From contig CAJUEW010000006.1 of assembly GCA_910585465.1 (NCBI GenBank), positions 120,911 through 145,897 of the forward strand: DNA of 24,987 bases. Reading direction: 5' to 3'. Shown piece by piece: positions 23,963-24,987 of the stretch (position 1 is its first letter; every line of letters starts with the position of its first letter). The stretch comes from an uncultured Lachnospiraceae bacterium (GTDB lineage: Bacteria; Bacillota; Clostridia; Lachnospirales; Lachnospiraceae). Made by a program: the position numbers and the translations under genes. The notes under the pieces were generated by a model. The model worked only from the letters and a program-made list of their open reading frames with translations. It was not told the origin of the DNA and ran no database searches.

Positions 23963-24895
23963 TTATAACAGTTCCACGCATTCCCGTTTCTGATCCATCT
24001 GTGGATGCACATACCGGTTCAGCGTCAAATTCACGGAAGAATGTCCTAAAAGACAGCTTACTGTCTTATAATCTCCCCCCTTTTCTATACACCTTGTGGC
24101 AAATGTATGGCGAAGATCATGAAAACGCATATACGTAAAATGGTTTTTCTCTAAAAATTTCATAAAATGTTTTCTATATAATCTTGGCTCCACAAATTTG
24201 CTATTGTCGGTCAGTACGTAATATTCCCTATTACATATATTATTATAAGGAAGAAACTCTTCCAGATTTCTGGAAATCGGTATCTCTCTTACTGCTGCTC
24301 TTGATTTCGGAGCACCCAGGATCACCTTTGTCCTCCCTCGCTGCCCATCCTTTAAATAAATTCTCTGAAGGGTTTTCGTGACACGGATGACCCTGTGCTC
24401 TAAGTCAATATCCTTCCACTGCAAAGCACATATTTCTCCAATCCTCATGCCGGTGAAAAGACTGATCGCATATCCTATTGCCTCATAGCTTTTTTCGCAT
24501 CTGATTGCCTGCAGCATACGGAACTGCATGTCGTCATTCAGAATTTTCATCCCCGTTACATGGCTGTTCACAGGATATTGAAATGCATTTCTTTGAAATA
24601 ACCGGACATCCTCAATCCCATAGTCCTTCAGGCACATTTTCAGAATAATAATCATATCCTTTACAGTCTTATCTGACAACCCCCCATTTTTATCAATTCT
24701 CCCTTCTGTGCGCAGTTTCAAAATCATAGTCTGCACCAGCTCCTTTGTAATATCCTCCACTGCATACATCCCAAGCTCCGGAATCAAATGGTTCTTCAGC
24801 ATAATCAAATAATTAGCATACGTAGACTCTTTGATATAGCTTCTCTTCTGCTCAATCCACTTTACTGCCCAGACCTCAAATTTTACTTTTTCCAT
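23963..24895 (-). CDS. Tyrosine recombinase / site-specific integrase
   Basis: A 310-residue protein has an N-terminal SAM-like core-binding domain (about 6-66, WIEQKRSYIKESTYANYL) and a complete catalytic domain. The active-site set is intact: Arg151 in TGMRIGE, Lys197 in APKSRAAVREIP, His259 and Arg262 in FHDLRHTFATR, His285 in LLGHSS, and the nucleophile Tyr295 in TLNRYVH. It lacks the N-terminal AP2-like arm-binding domain of Tn916-type integrases, so it is shorter than most mobile-element integrases. The start is ATG 24895 with AAGGAG 10 bases upstream. It stands at the head of the polysaccharide genes in the same direction, without excisionase or other mobile genes. A role in inverting or rearranging DNA near the locus promoter is more likely than element transfer. 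Confidence 0.93.
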   Translation of the reverse strand: MEKVKFEVWAVKWIEQKRSYIKESTYANYLIMLKNHLIPELGMYAVEDITKELVQTMILKLRTEGRIDKNGGLSDKTVKDMIIILKMCLKDYGIEDVRLFQRNAFQYPVNSHVTGMKILNDDMQFRMLQAIRCEKSYEAIGYAISLFTGMRIGEICALQWKDIDLEHRVIRVTKTLQRIYLKDGQRGRTKVILGAPKSRAAVREIPISRNLEEFLPYNNICNREYYVLTDNSKFVEPRLYRKHFMKFLEKNHFTYMRFHDLRHTFATRCIEKGGDYKTVSCLLGHSSVNLTLNRYVHPQMDQKRECVELL

Positions 24896-24949
24896 ATTAC
24901 CTTTTCTCCTTTTTGGAAGATTTTATCATATTCCTTTAGTTGCCTACTT

Positions 24950-24987
24950 AAAGATTTTGAAAAAACAGTATAAAAATCAAAATTTTT
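24950..24987. repeat. AT-rich inverted repeat upstream of the recombinase gene
   Basis: AAAGATTTTGA (24950-24960) and TCAAAATTTTT (24977-24987) pair over 10 of 11 positions with a 16-base spacer. The right arm ends at the window edge and may extend. It could be a recombinase binding site, a regulator site or a by-product of AT-rich sequence. The rest of the upstream region (24896-24949) holds the ribosome site and a TATGAT box at 24925-24930 with no good -35 partner. Confidence 0.4.

Noticed and set aside
23963..24895. Integrase of an integrative conjugative element
   Set aside because: No excisionase, relaxase, replication or tRNA attachment site in view, and the arm-binding domain common to such integrases is missing. 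Cannot be excluded beyond the right edge.
24896..24987. Clear sigma-A promoter for the recombinase
   Set aside because: A TATGAT box is present at 24925-24930 but the sequence 17 bases upstream (CTTTAA) is not a usable -35, so I do not call it.

Overview
The window is a dense surface-polysaccharide (capsule/EPS) locus. Every recognisable gene lies on the minus strand, so the text below follows transcription from right to left. Strong AGGAGG-type ribosome sites, sigma-A promoters with 17-bp spacers, Wzx/Wzy/Wzz-type genes, TupA-like and DUF4422 genes and a BspA-like leucine-rich-repeat protein suggest a low-to-mid GC Firmicute. A gut clostridial lineage such as Lachnospiraceae fits best. The assignment is from gene style, not from a database match.

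Right module (24895 to 11057): a catalytically complete tyrosine recombinase comes first. A 63-bp gap to the next likely start codon holds a promoter with a palindrome between its -35 and -10 boxes. Then follow a Wzx-type flippase, a 494-residue multi-spanning protein (possible GT-C transferase), a gap with a further promoter, a DUF4422 transferase, a GT4 transferase, a LicD protein, a Gtf3-like transferase, a Wzy-type polymerase, a second Wzx, and a secreted 1086-residue beta-helix plus leucine-rich-repeat protein.

Left module (10971 to 371): this starts at a near-consensus promoter, just after a strong stem-loop that closes the beta-helix gene. Its first gene is a Wzz-type chain-length protein with a C-terminal domain that looks like a tyrosine-kinase fold without its Walker A motif. 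A second strong promoter directly follows. It drives an Alg14/Alg13-like (PssD/PssE) split transferase pair, a TupA-like ATP-grasp enzyme, a GT4 transferase, a pyruvyl transferase, a second Wzy, a membrane acyltransferase, a second pyruvyl-transferase-family protein and a third Wzx. Most of these genes overlap or lie within 30 bp of each other, several with GTG starts, which fits one translationally coupled operon.

Left edge (1 to 348): a promoter and the start of a secreted protein, also on the minus strand, whose signal peptide leads into an acidic, proline-rich tract built on a 45-bp repeat. It is cut by the window edge.

Working together, the modules look like two adjacent polymer assembly lines. 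Each has its own glycosyltransferases, polymerase and flippase, and there is one chain-length protein. The likely decorations are pyruvate, acyl, LicD-type phospho-groups and an ATP-grasp-attached group. No initiating phosphoglycosyl transferase, active BY-kinase, phosphatase or regulator gene is visible, so these must lie elsewhere. I see no tRNA, rRNA, CRISPR array or insertion sequence. No gene-free stretch exceeds 300 bases; the longest gaps (about 120 to 180 bp) are described individually.
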